Part shown: positions 1-7,580 of the stretch, in pieces
Layout: each line of letters opens with the position of its first letter
How positions within the stretch are numbered: position 1 is the first letter of the stretch
Assembly (NCBI GenBank): GCA_934630445.1
Contig: CAKTWY010000041.1
Coordinates: 1-15,357 of the forward strand
DNA from: an uncultured Eubacteriales bacterium
GTDB taxonomy: Bacteria > Bacillota > Clostridia > Oscillospirales > Butyricicoccaceae
Direction: 5' to 3'
Length of the DNA stretch: 15,357 bases
The notes under the pieces: model-generated
What the model was told of the DNA's origin: nothing
Database searches by the model: none
Seen by the model: the letters and a program-made list of their open reading frames with translations, nothing else
Made by a program: the position numbers and the translations under genes

Positions 1-44
1 AGCAATCTCGCTTTCTCCAACTGCAACACACAGCAAAGTACAGC

Positions 45-78
45 AAAAAAGGCTGCAGCAAATTGCTGCAGCCTTTTT
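45..78 (-). terminator. Intrinsic terminator of the SLH-protein gene (possibly bidirectional)
   Basis: A perfect 9-bp stem, GGCTGCAGC at 51-59 and GCTGCAGCC at 65-73, has a 5-nt loop. It is flanked by six A on the left and five T on the right. Read on the minus strand, it lies about 50 nt after the SLH stop codon and is followed by a run of six U. The T-run on the other side would let it also stop transcription entering from the left edge. Bases 1-44 show no gene. Confidence 0.85.
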
Positions 79-124
79 GAAGCACAAGTCGATCCATTCA
101 GATATCGCACCTTAGCCGGTGGGA

Positions 125-2428
125 TCAGTCCACTCTCACAATAATCAGGCTGGGAATAAATTTGACGCCCTCGTACGAACCGTACAGCTGCACCTGATCG
201 CCGATATTGAGATTCCTGAGTTTGATTGTAGAACCGTCCGTTCCCAATATCTTCGCGCCGCTCCCCAGCTCAATGGTCATATTCACACGCTTGCCGGTGC
301 TGTCGATCACCTCGACCAGGATTGTCTGCGCATCGGCATTGATAAAGGCCAGCGTTCCGGACAGCTCTCCCGCCGCTGCGGCAGCTTCTTTCACCGTGAT
401 GCCGGTAATCACCTCGTCGTTTATGACCAGTGCCACCTGATAGCCGACCTTTACGTCATATAACGTAAGCGAAACGCCTTTCTCATCCTTGATCACAGCG
501 TTGTCACCGATCCGATAGGTCTTGTCGCCGTCCGCTGTCTTAAGTGAAAGTACATTGCCGGAAAGTTCCATCGCAATCTTTGTCACCGTACCGGTGACCG
601 ATGCGGTCTGCGATTTTGCACTGATCTGCGTGAGCGTTCCCTTGCTGAAAGTGACAACCGCTTCGTCACCTGTGATCAGCCGTTCGATCGAACTCTCCGA
701 ATCGCCGCGCTTAACCGCCGGAAGATCCTCCGGATCGATCGCAAAAATCATGTCCGCCGCCTCATCGCGCCGCAACGTCAAATAGATCGTAGAGCCAAAC
801 GACAGTTTTTTAATCGTGCCTTCAACCTGCGCCTTTCCGCTTGAAAGATAAATTTCTGTCAGAAGCTTCGAGCGCTGTACTGCGACGACATAATCCTTTT
901 CTTCTATTTTGGCAGCGGAGATATTCTTGCCCTCATCCTTGATTACGGCGCCCGATTTTATGTTATATCCTGTGGTATTCCCCGTGTTGGTGTCTGTGAT
1001 ATACAGCACCTGCGGGTCGCTTGTGAGCGTGACAGCCTTGACCGTTCCGCAGACAACCGTTGCCGCCGTGTCAACCGACAGCGACTCAATCGTGTAGTCC
1101 TCTTCATTGACGCGCAGGCGTACAAGGCAGCCTTCATAGGCCTCCTTCAGCTTGCCCGGCACGCCGTTCACGATCACATTCATGGCGGATGTGACCGGAA
1201 CCTGATACTGTACGCCGTCAAACGTGGACAGGAGGACGGAATCCTCTTCCACGCGCAAAAGCGCCGCCAGCTCTGTGTATGTTCCGCCTGCAAAATCGAC
1301 TGCAAGCGCGCGGCTGCCATTTAAAAGGCAGATGACATCCGTATAATCTTCATCCAGGTCGATCACGGCGTTATTGCCGGTCTTTGTGCCTGTCGCTACC
1401 TCCGTCAGCTCGTTCAGACGGATCTGCGCCGTTTTCCCTGTATCGCTGTCGCGCACGGTCATATAATGGCGCCCGAGCTCCACAACCGTACCTTCCAACA
1501 TGTCAGATTCAGAAAAAGCACAAATGGAAATGTATTCGTCATCCTCATCGCAGCGCACCTGCGCATACTGCCCGGCCTTGAGCTTCGTATATACCGACAG
1601 CTCCCCGTCCAGATAAACTTTGGCAGAAACCGGCACCGAGATGTTGTGCGAACCGGAAATGTCACTTTCAAGCGACAGGACAATCTCACTGGCCACCACA
1701 TCGACATCCTCGATTTCACCCGCAGCAAAGGCGTTGTCCTGATAAGCGTCCAGTGTAAGCACCGTATCGTTCTCTTCCATGTAGTTCGCAGCGCGCGACA
1801 GCATCGTCGCCGTTTCCGCGCGGCTGATGGCGTTGGCAGGATTGAAGCGGTTGTTGTTATCTCCCTGTACGATCTGGCGCCGATTGAGCACATAGACGTA
1901 CGGCTTGATCGCAGATGAGATCTTATCCGCATCGGCAAAGGGAAGCGTCACGTTGCCGGCGTCCAGCGCCTCCTCCGTCAGGCCAAGGCCCCGCACCAGG
2001 AAAACAGCCACCTCTGAGCGCGTGGCGTTGGATGCAAGGCGCTTATTTTTGGCATAGCTTTCAAACTCTGCCTTTGTGATGATACCGCTCTCCAGGCAGA
2101 GGGCCAGCTCTTCGCGCGCCCATGAATAATCAGACCCCAGGTGCGTATCAAGATACGAGCGGTACTCTGCGTACACCATATCCTGCACATCAGGATCAAA
2201 CCCCGGCAGGCGTGAAAGCATGATCAGTATTTCAAGGTTCGTGACCTTATTCTCCGGCCGGAAGGTGCCGTCCTCATAGCCGAGGAACACGCCCCGCTCG
2301 GCCATGTCCTCGACGTACGATTTCGACCAGTGCGACGTGATATCCGGGAAGTTCACGGCGCATGCCATAACCATAAACATCGTCAGCGCCAGCCAAAACG
2401 CAACCGCCTTTTTCAGCGCAGAATTCAT
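125..2428 (-). CDS. Secreted SLH-domain protein with tandem beta-type repeats
   Basis: A 767-aa exported cell-envelope protein. The start is the ATG at 2428, with AAGGAGGT at 2437-2444 eight bases upstream; the in-frame ATG at 2494 has no such site. Residues 1-25 form a signal peptide (NSALKK basic end, then a hydrophobic core ending near MACAVN). Three SLH units follow at about 27-72 (FPDITSHW, GYEDGTFRPE), 101-150 and 160-217 (FNPANAISRAE). SLH domains anchor proteins to pyruvylated wall polymers. From residue 311 to the end there are about six units of roughly 76 residues, each opening with a G-T-[VLI] motif (311 LEGTVVEL, 535 VEGTIKKL, 611 VTGTVTKI, 689 LSGTLAFI). Each carries a D-G or D-x-G turn and an A-x-I strand. 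No catalytic motif was recognised, so an adhesin or structural S-layer role is a guess. The gene follows iolG on the same strand but has its own promoter and terminator, so a link with inositol use is not indicated. Confidence 0.9.
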   Translation of the reverse strand: MNSALKKAVAFWLALTMFMVMACAVNFPDITSHWSKSYVEDMAERGVFLGYEDGTFRPENKVTNLEILIMLSRLPGFDPDVQDMVYAEYRSYLDTHLGSDYSWAREELALCLESGIITKAEFESYAKNKRLASNATRSEVAVFLVRGLGLTEEALDAGNVTLPFADADKISSAIKPYVYVLNRRQIVQGDNNNRFNPANAISRAETATMLSRAANYMEENDTVLTLDAYQDNAFAAGEIEDVDVVASEIVLSLESDISGSHNISVPVSAKVYLDGELSVYTKLKAGQYAQVRCDEDDEYISICAFSESDMLEGTVVELGRHYMTVRDSDTGKTAQIRLNELTEVATGTKTGNNAVIDLDEDYTDVICLLNGSRALAVDFAGGTYTELAALLRVEEDSVLLSTFDGVQYQVPVTSAMNVIVNGVPGKLKEAYEGCLVRLRVNEEDYTIESLSVDTAATVVCGTVKAVTLTSDPQVLYITDTNTGNTTGYNIKSGAVIKDEGKNISAAKIEEKDYVVAVQRSKLLTEIYLSSGKAQVEGTIKKLSFGSTIYLTLRRDEAADMIFAIDPEDLPAVKRGDSESSIERLITGDEAVVTFSKGTLTQISAKSQTASVTGTVTKIAMELSGNVLSLKTADGDKTYRIGDNAVIKDEKGVSLTLYDVKVGYQVALVINDEVITGITVKEAAAAAGELSGTLAFINADAQTILVEVIDSTGKRVNMTIELGSGAKILGTDGSTIKLRNLNIGDQVQLYGSYEGVKFIPSLIIVRVD

Positions 2429-2515
2429 TCGTATGTACCTCCTTGATTTTCTCTTTCTCATATATCTATTCAGGACCGGCGTCTGCCGGCGCACCTGCCA
2501 TATTCCAAATTTGCT

Positions 2516-2553
2516 ATTATATTTAGTTTATCTCAAAACCCCAGGATATTCAA
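2516..2553 (-). promoter_or_regulatory. Candidate promoter of the SLH gene
   Basis: On the minus strand, TTGAAT (2548-2553) and TAAACT (2525-2530) are separated by 17 bp. A perfect TATAAT (2516-2521) lies just downstream but has no good -35 at the right distance. Either could serve, giving an 80-90 nt leader. The leader contains a small CCGGC/GCCGG hairpin at 2476-2489. The rest of the iolG-SLH gap (2429-2711) holds no gene. Confidence 0.4.
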
Positions 2554-2655
2554 GCAGGAAATGTCGCAATGGAAAAAAGCCCCACAAAACATGCAGATAA
2601 CATGCAAGGCGGTTTGAAAAACGTTCCATGACCCGCCCGCCACATAAACGCAAGC

Positions 2656-2679
2656 AGGCGGGGCCCTGGGGCCCCGCCT
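2656..2679 (-). terminator. GC-rich hairpin after iolG, likely terminator
   Basis: A nearly uninterrupted inverted repeat pairs AGGCGGGGCCC (2656-2666) with GGGCCCCGCCT (2669-2679). A real loop must open a few of the inner pairs. It lies 33 nt past the iolG stop. The U-tract on the minus side is poor (TGCTTGCGTTTATG), so termination may be inefficient or need a factor. The flank on the plus side (TTTGTTG) is slightly better. Confidence 0.55.
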
Positions 2680-2711
2680 TTGTTGAAAACAAACGGTTCA
2701 GAAGACTGATC

Positions 2712-3728
2712 TTATTCGCCGACCTTGACCGGAACGCCGCCGAGTTCCAGAGACTTCTGCGCGGCCTGTGCGATCAGCACGGGCTTTAAGCCGTCGATCG
2801 CGCCGACAATGGTATCGGTGTCATTGACGATGGCATTGACAAAGGACTGCGCCTCGTTGATATACGCCTCATTATAGCGCTCGAGGAAGAAGAAGAGCGG
2901 CTTCTCCTTCAGCACGCCCGCAGCAGTGCTGAGCGTGGTGTTGTTTGCCGTCTCGTTGTCGGCCGTCATGCAGCCCTCCGAGCCGAACACCTCAATGCGC
3001 TGATCGTAGCCATACGCCGCGCGGCGGGAGTTATCGATCACGCCGATCGCGCCGTTTGCAAACTTGAGGGAAACGATCGCGGTGTCGACATCGCCGGCTT
3101 CGCCGATCTCCGGGTTCACAAGCACGGTGCCGTTGGCGCTCACTTCGACAACTTCGCTGCCGGAGAGATAGCGGACCATATCAAAGTCATGAATCATCAT
3201 ATCGAAGAAAATACCGCCGGAAACCTTGACATAGCTGATCGGCGGGGGCTCCGGATCGCGGGAAGTCACTTTGATAACCTCCGTGCGGCCGACCTTGCCG
3301 GCGGCAACAGCATCGCGGACTGCTTTGAAATTCTTATCAAAGCGGCGGTTAAAGCCGACCTGATATTTCACGCCCGCTTCCTTTACGGCAGCGAGAACCT
3401 TGCGGATCTCGTCGAGGTCATGGTCGATCGGCTTCTCGCAGAAAACATGCTTGCCCGCTTTGACCGCTTCATAAGAGATGATCGAGTGCGTATCCGTCGA
3501 AGAGCAGACAAAAATCGCGTCGATCGAGGGATCGTTGATGATCTCCTTATAGTCGTTCCCGACCTTCTCGATCCCGAGGCCTTTCGCCCACTCGCGCTTT
3601 GCATCGTCCATCATAACGTCGGCAATCGCGGCAACTTCTGCACCCTTAACACTGAAAACCAGATTCTCAGTGTGCAGCTTGCCGATACGGCCGGCGCCGA
3701 TGACGCCGATGCGAATTTTCTTCGCCAT
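2712..3728 (-). CDS. iolG: Inositol 2-dehydrogenase (Gfo/Idh/MocA family)
   Basis: A 338-aa cytoplasmic NAD-dependent dehydrogenase that oxidises myo-inositol to scyllo-inosose (2-keto-myo-inositol), the first step of the pathway. The N-terminal Rossmann fold shows GAGRIG at 11-16 and an acidic residue (D37) at the end of the second strand, which favours NAD. The family lysine is K99 in EKP. The D-x3-H pair of the catalytic site is D176 and H180 (FDMMIHDFDM). The length fits IolG. AGGAGGA (3737-3743) lies 8 nt before the ATG. It follows iolE with a 62-nt gap, so the two are probably cotranscribed. Gfo/Idh/MocA enzymes are hard to separate by substrate; scyllo- or chiro-inositol, or another polyol, is possible, but iolE next door makes an inositol substrate likely. 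Confidence 0.87.
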   Translation of the reverse strand: MAKKIRIGVIGAGRIGKLHTENLVFSVKGAEVAAIADVMMDDAKREWAKGLGIEKVGNDYKEIINDPSIDAIFVCSSTDTHSIISYEAVKAGKHVFCEKPIDHDLDEIRKVLAAVKEAGVKYQVGFNRRFDKNFKAVRDAVAAGKVGRTEVIKVTSRDPEPPPISYVKVSGGIFFDMMIHDFDMVRYLSGSEVVEVSANGTVLVNPEIGEAGDVDTAIVSLKFANGAIGVIDNSRRAAYGYDQRIEVFGSEGCMTADNETANNTTLSTAAGVLKEKPLFFFLERYNEAYINEAQSFVNAIVNDTDTIVGAIDGLKPVLIAQAAQKSLELGGVPVKVGE

Positions 3729-3790
3729 TTTAATGTTCCTCCTAAATATGTAATTTAAAACATGGGAGCATAACGCATGGTTGCAGGCGT

Positions 3791-4687
3791 TCAGATACCC
3801 GCTTTTTCCGCAATGTACTTTCTCGCCTTGATGGCATATTCGAGCGGATTGGCCTTTGCCGGATCCTGCTCTGCCTCGACGAGGAGCCAGCCCTCGTAGC
3901 CAGCCTTGTCAAGAATTTCAAACACCGGCGTAAAATCGACACAGCCATCGCCCGGCACTGTAAACGCGCCCTCGCGGACTGCTTTTAAGAAGCTCCAGTG
4001 GTTCTCATGGACCTTCTTGACCACATCGGGGCGGACGTCCTTGAGATGCACATGTCCGACACGATCGACATATTTTTTAAGCACCTTTACCGGATCCTCG
4101 CCCGCAAACGTGAAATGACCCGTATCGAAGCAGAGGAATACATAGCGCGGATCGGTGTTTTCCATCATGCGGTCGACTTCGGCCTCTGTCTGGACGACAG
4201 TGCCCCTATGGTGGTGGAAGCAGAGCTTAAAGCCACGGTCGAGCGCGACCTTGCCGAGCTTGTTCATTCCCTCGCAGAACGTCTTCCACTCGTCATCGTT
4301 CATGACGTACTTTTTCTCAAAAACGGGCGTCTCCGGCTGACCCTGGATCGAATGGCTCTGCTCGGAAACGTTGATGCGGTTGCAGCCGACGGCAGCGAGG
4401 AAATCAAGCTCGCGGATAAAGTCTGCCTCGACCTCTTCATAAGGCTTCGTGATTAAGAAGGAGCTGAACCAGCGGCTGGCAATGCGCATGCCGCGCAGAT
4501 CGAGCGCCTTTTTCAGTTCCGCCGCGTCGGAAGGATATTTGTTGCCGATCTCACTGCCGGTAAAGCCGGCGAGCGCCATCTCGCTGACACACTGCTGAAA
4601 GGTGTTTTCCGCGCCAAGCTCAGGCATATCATCATTGGTCCATGCAATGGGAGCGATACCTAATTTTACAGTCTCTTTTGAAAACAT
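3791..4687 (-). CDS. iolE: Inosose dehydratase (2-keto-myo-inositol dehydratase)
   Basis: A 298-aa TIM-barrel enzyme of the xylose-isomerase-like/IolE family. It removes water from 2-keto-myo-inositol to give 3D-(3,5/4)-trihydroxycyclohexane-1,2-dione, the IolD substrate. Family signatures are visible: the N-terminal LGIAPIAWTNDDMPELG, SEIGNKYP near 45-52, the HHH cluster at 158-160, DTGH at 188-191, HVHLKD at 212-217 and E271 in VEAEQDP. These supply the metal and substrate ligands. AAGGAGGA (4695-4702) lies 7 nt before the ATG. It is first in an iolE-iolG unit with its own consensus-like promoter (4734-4762). Length and motifs match characterised IolE closely, with nothing truncated. Confidence 0.93.
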   Translation of the reverse strand: MFSKETVKLGIAPIAWTNDDMPELGAENTFQQCVSEMALAGFTGSEIGNKYPSDAAELKKALDLRGMRIASRWFSSFLITKPYEEVEADFIRELDFLAAVGCNRINVSEQSHSIQGQPETPVFEKKYVMNDDEWKTFCEGMNKLGKVALDRGFKLCFHHHRGTVVQTEAEVDRMMENTDPRYVFLCFDTGHFTFAGEDPVKVLKKYVDRVGHVHLKDVRPDVVKKVHENHWSFLKAVREGAFTVPGDGCVDFTPVFEILDKAGYEGWLLVEAEQDPAKANPLEYAIKARKYIAEKAGI

Positions 4688-4733
4688 GGTCTATTCCTCC
4701 TTGTATATTTTTTAACACAGGGATATCACAGAT

Positions 4734-4762
4734 ATTATACATCACGATCAGCGGAAAGACAA
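4734..4762 (-). promoter_or_regulatory. Sigma-A promoter of iolEG
   Basis: On the minus strand TTGTCT (4757-4762), a 17-bp spacer and a perfect TATAAT (4734-4739) lie about 50 nt before the iolE start. Just upstream sits TTGTTGATAT (4770-4779), almost identical to a site in the transketolase leader. A perfect AGTTAT-C-ATAACT palindrome at 4840-4852 lies further upstream, with another ATAACTC at 4819-4825. These are candidate regulator sites. No gene is visible in 4688-4978. Confidence 0.75.
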
Positions 4763-4888
4763 CCAGTATTTGTTGATATTCAATAAGGAAGTTGCTTCTT
4801 CGTTCCCCTTTTATGAAAATAACTCATAAAAGCTTTGGAAGTTATCATAACTCCCATTCGTTGAAATATTCGCGCCATATTCCCGACG

Positions 4889-4948
4889 AAAAACTGCCGT
4901 TTTTTTGCGTGCACGCTCACGCACGCAAATGCACGCACAATGCGGCAG
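4889..4948 (-). terminator. Compound stem-loop terminator after larA
   Basis: On the minus strand an outer stem CTGCCG/CGGCAG (4943-4948 with 4894-4899) encloses a perfect 9-bp inner stem, TTTGCGTGC at 4904-4912 with GCACGCAAA at 4921-4929. Five U follow at once (4889-4893). It begins 31 nt after the larA stop and before the iolE promoter, so it probably ends the transketolase-to-larA operon. Confidence 0.6.
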
Positions 4949-4978
4949 GCAGATTTTTGTTACTTTTCACCGAGGTGT

Positions 4979-6235
4979 TCAATCATTTTCCGCCCGCGGA
5001 AGAGTCGAACCGCCATAAGGCATCACAAGAACGCTCGCATCCGGTCCGAGCTTTTCAAACGCATCGTCAAAGGCACTCTGCACGCTCGCGTATGGTTTGA
5101 GGAAGATGCTGCGGACAAATTCCGGCTCCATATCGCTGACCAGATAGATGTCGGCATTTTGAAGCACCATTGCAATCGCCGCCGCCTTGTGCCCGCCGAG
5201 CTGAAAATCGCGCCCGATGCGCTCGATCATCGCTTCCGGCGTTTCAGACTTGGTCATCCACTCTTCAAAAACGTGCTCGCCGAGCCCTTCTTTGCAGGAG
5301 CCGACAAGAATGATGATGCCGCCCTTTTTAATGGCGTGCTTGGCATTGTCCAGCGCCTTCTGCGTCTGATAGAGGTTCAGATCCTTCGGCGCGCCCCCCT
5401 GCGACACGATAACGATGTCCGCACGCGCGGGGATCTTCTTCAGGTACAGGGTGTCGAGGAACCTGCACCCTTCCCGATGGGCGCGAACGACGTCGCCTGC
5501 CACAGCACGGATGATCTTTTTGTGCTCATCCAGCACAACGTTCACGATAAAATCGACCTTGCAGAATTCGCGCACGGCCTCCTCGATATCCTCGCGGACG
5601 GGGTTGCCCTCCAGGCGTCCGGCCGCCGCCTCCGGGCGAACCATGCGGCTGTGATTGGACTGGATGGCGTCGCGCGTCGAAACGCCCGGCATGATCGCCT
5701 TGGCTCCGCCCGAATAACCGGCAAAATAATGGTACTCGATATTCCCCAGGCATATCCGGCGGTCCGCCTCGGCGACAACGCGCGTCACATCGACCGGCGT
5801 CGCGCGCGAGGTCACGCCCATTTTTACAAAATCCTGCGGGTCGCTGTCGACGCAGCGGATCTCCGCATACGCGCGCTCGCCTGCAAGATGGCGCATTTCT
5901 TCCGGCGTGTGCTTTCTATGACTGCCAAGAGCAAAGACGAGCGTCACATCCTCAGCCCTGACACCGGCTGCATACAGCTCGTCGAGAAGCGCTGGCATGA
6001 TGGTATACGTCGGAATGGGGCGCGTGATATCGCTTGTGACGATGGCGACCTTCTCGCCCGGCTTGACGATCTCACGCAGGCGCGGCGTTCCGATCGGATT
6101 TTCAAGCGCGCGCTGAACCTCATCCGCGCCCATCAGGCCCACCTCGACCTGATTCTGCTCCAGTACGCCGATAACGTTTCGATCAGGCAACTCTACCGTT
6201 TGCGGCGTTTTGCCGAAGCCAATTTCTATTTTCAT
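4979..6235 (-). CDS. larA: LarA-family nickel-dependent hydroxy-acid racemase
   Basis: A 418-aa protein of the LarA (lactate racemase, DUF2088) family. LarA enzymes racemise 2-hydroxy acids such as lactate or malate with the nickel-pincer nucleotide cofactor. All the known key residues are present with family spacing: D69 and R72 (SDITRPIP), H106 (GSHRKHT), H169 and K179 (HYFAGYSGGAKAIMPG), and H195 (NHSRM). K179 matches the lysine that holds the cofactor. The start is the ATG at 6235 with GGAGGTG (6242-6248); the ATG at 6295 has no such site. The gene is last in the operon, 150 nt after malic enzyme. The cofactor genes larB, larC and larE are not in the window. Substrate is unknown: the malic enzyme neighbour suggests malate, but lactate or another hydroxy acid fits as well. 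Confidence 0.88.
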   Translation of the reverse strand: MKIEIGFGKTPQTVELPDRNVIGVLEQNQVEVGLMGADEVQRALENPIGTPRLREIVKPGEKVAIVTSDITRPIPTYTIMPALLDELYAAGVRAEDVTLVFALGSHRKHTPEEMRHLAGERAYAEIRCVDSDPQDFVKMGVTSRATPVDVTRVVAEADRRICLGNIEYHYFAGYSGGAKAIMPGVSTRDAIQSNHSRMVRPEAAAGRLEGNPVREDIEEAVREFCKVDFIVNVVLDEHKKIIRAVAGDVVRAHREGCRFLDTLYLKKIPARADIVIVSQGGAPKDLNLYQTQKALDNAKHAIKKGGIIILVGSCKEGLGEHVFEEWMTKSETPEAMIERIGRDFQLGGHKAAAIAMVLQNADIYLVSDMEPEFVRSIFLKPYASVQSAFDDAFEKLGPDASVLVMPYGGSTLPRAEND

Positions 6236-6277
6236 TGCTGTCACCTCCGAAGGGATTGGCCATGATAGGCATTGCGG

Positions 6278-6291
6278 CGAAAACGCTTGCA
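6278..6291 (-). promoter_or_regulatory. Possible catabolite-responsive (cre-like) element upstream of larA
   Basis: Read on the minus strand the site is TGCAAGCGTTTTCG. It matches the core TG-N-AA-N-CG-N-W-NN-C of CcpA operators and misses only terminal positions. It sits about 30 nt upstream of the larA ribosome site. This is a single weak-consensus match and no CcpA gene is in view. Confidence 0.3.
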
Positions 6292-6321
6292 CCATCCGGC
6301 CGCAAATAGGCGGAGCATATT

Positions 6322-6371
6322 GCCCGCCGTTTTGTTTTCCCGGCGGGCTGCCGCTACGACAGTCCGCCGGG
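6322..6371 (-). promoter_or_regulatory. Three-segment region with two mutually exclusive hairpins between malic enzyme and larA
   Basis: In minus-strand RNA the segments are A (6371-6364, CCCGGCGG), B (6348-6339, GCCCGCCGGG) and C (6329-6322, CGGCGGGC). A pairs perfectly with the end of B over 8 bp, and C pairs perfectly with the start of B over 8 bp. Because B is shared, only one hairpin can form at a time. Neither is followed by a U-tract, so this is not a plain terminator. It could be an attenuation-like switch, a processing site or an mRNA stabiliser. Confidence 0.4.
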
Positions 6372-6385
6372 CTTTCAATATTTTG

Positions 6386-7558
6386 TCAGATGCGCGCGAC
6401 GCCGCTCTTACGGGCAGCCTCGGCAACCGCCTTTGCAACTGCCGGAGCAACGCGCAGGTCAAACGCCGCCGGAATGATGTAATCCGGGCGCAGCTCCTCT
6501 TCCGTAATGATGTTCGCAATGGCCTGCGCCGCAGCGATCTTCATTTCGTCATTGATATCGGAAGCGCGCACATCGAGCGCGCCGCGGAAGATACCTGGGA
6601 AAGCAAGCACGTTGTTGATCTGGTTCGGGAAGTCGGAGCGGCCCGTACCGATCACGGCAGCGCCCGCCTCTGCGGCTTCATCCGGATAAATCTCAGGAAC
6701 CGGGTTCGCCATGGCGAAAATCATCGGATCCTTGTTCATGGTCTTCACCATGTCCTTCGTCAGGCTGCCCGGAGCGGACAGACCGAAGAACACATCTGCG
6801 CCGACAAGAACATCCGCGAGCGAGCCCTTCTTCATCTCACGGTTGGTGATCTTCGCCATCATCTCCTTCTCGGAGTTGAGGCCTTCACGGCCTTCATAGA
6901 TCGCGCCCTTGCGGTCGCAGAGGATCACTTCCTTCAGACCCATTGCCATCAGCAGACGGGTGACAGCGATCGCCGCAGCGCCGGCGCCGTTGACAACGGC
7001 TTTCAGAGAGGAAATATCTCTCTTCGTCAGGCGGCAGGCATTCAGCATACCCGCAACGCAGACGACGGCGGTGCCGTGCTGGTCGTCATGGAAGATGGGG
7101 ATATCGCAGACCTCTTTTAACTTGCGCTCGATTTCAAAGCAGCGCGGAGCGGCAATGTCCTCGAGGTTGACGCCGCCGAAGGAACCGGCCAGCTTGGAAA
7201 CGATGTTGACGATCTCGTCGACATCCTTCGTGCGCACGCAGAGCGGGAACGCGTCCACATCGCCGAAGGTCTTGAAGAGAACGCACTTGCCCTCCATAAC
7301 CGGCATACCTGCCTCAGGGCCGATATCGCCAAGGCCGAGCACCGCGGTACCGTCGGTGACAACCGCGACGAGGTTCGAGCGGCGGGTATATTTATAGCTC
7401 AGGTCCACATCCTTGCTGATCTCAAGGCAGGGCTCCGCGACGCCGGGGGTATAGGCAATCGCAAGATCCTCAGCAGTCTTTACCGGGCAGCGGGGCACGA
7501 CGCCGATCTTTCCGCCCCACTCGGCATGTTTTTCGAGAGCAACCTTTTTGTAATCCAT
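6386..7558 (-). CDS. Malic enzyme (short bacterial type)
   Basis: A 390-aa cytoplasmic enzyme that oxidatively decarboxylates L-malate to pyruvate and CO2 with NAD(P), or works in reverse. The N-terminal malic domain shows Y36 (AIAYTPGVA), the catalytic lysine K91 (EGKCVLFKTFGD), metal ligands E133-D134 (VNLEDIAAP) and D158-D159 (IFHDDQHGTA). The Rossmann domain shows GAGAAA at 191-196, with D215 at the second-strand end (VILCDRKG), which suggests NAD. ANPVPEI (near 284-290) and GRSDFPNQINN (306-316) close the active site. The length is typical of the short form without a phosphotransacetylase tail. The ATG at 7558 has AGGAGG 8 nt upstream (7567-7573), only 22 nt after the PGK stop. The ATG at 7645 would overlap pgk and lacks a site. 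Confidence 0.93.
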   Translation of the reverse strand: MDYKKVALEKHAEWGGKIGVVPRCPVKTAEDLAIAYTPGVAEPCLEISKDVDLSYKYTRRSNLVAVVTDGTAVLGLGDIGPEAGMPVMEGKCVLFKTFGDVDAFPLCVRTKDVDEIVNIVSKLAGSFGGVNLEDIAAPRCFEIERKLKEVCDIPIFHDDQHGTAVVCVAGMLNACRLTKRDISSLKAVVNGAGAAAIAVTRLLMAMGLKEVILCDRKGAIYEGREGLNSEKEMMAKITNREMKKGSLADVLVGADVFFGLSAPGSLTKDMVKTMNKDPMIFAMANPVPEIYPDEAAEAGAAVIGTGRSDFPNQINNVLAFPGIFRGALDVRASDINDEMKIAAAQAIANIITEEELRPDYIIPAAFDLRVAPAVAKAVAEAARKSGVARI

Positions 7559-7580
7559 CTCATTTTCCTCCTGAATATAT

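Noticed and set aside
4940..6265. A 441-codon open frame on the plus strand opposite larA
   Set aside because: It mirrors a gene with full LarA active-site residues, has no ribosome site and its protein is rich in R, H and D as expected for a GC-rich antisense frame.
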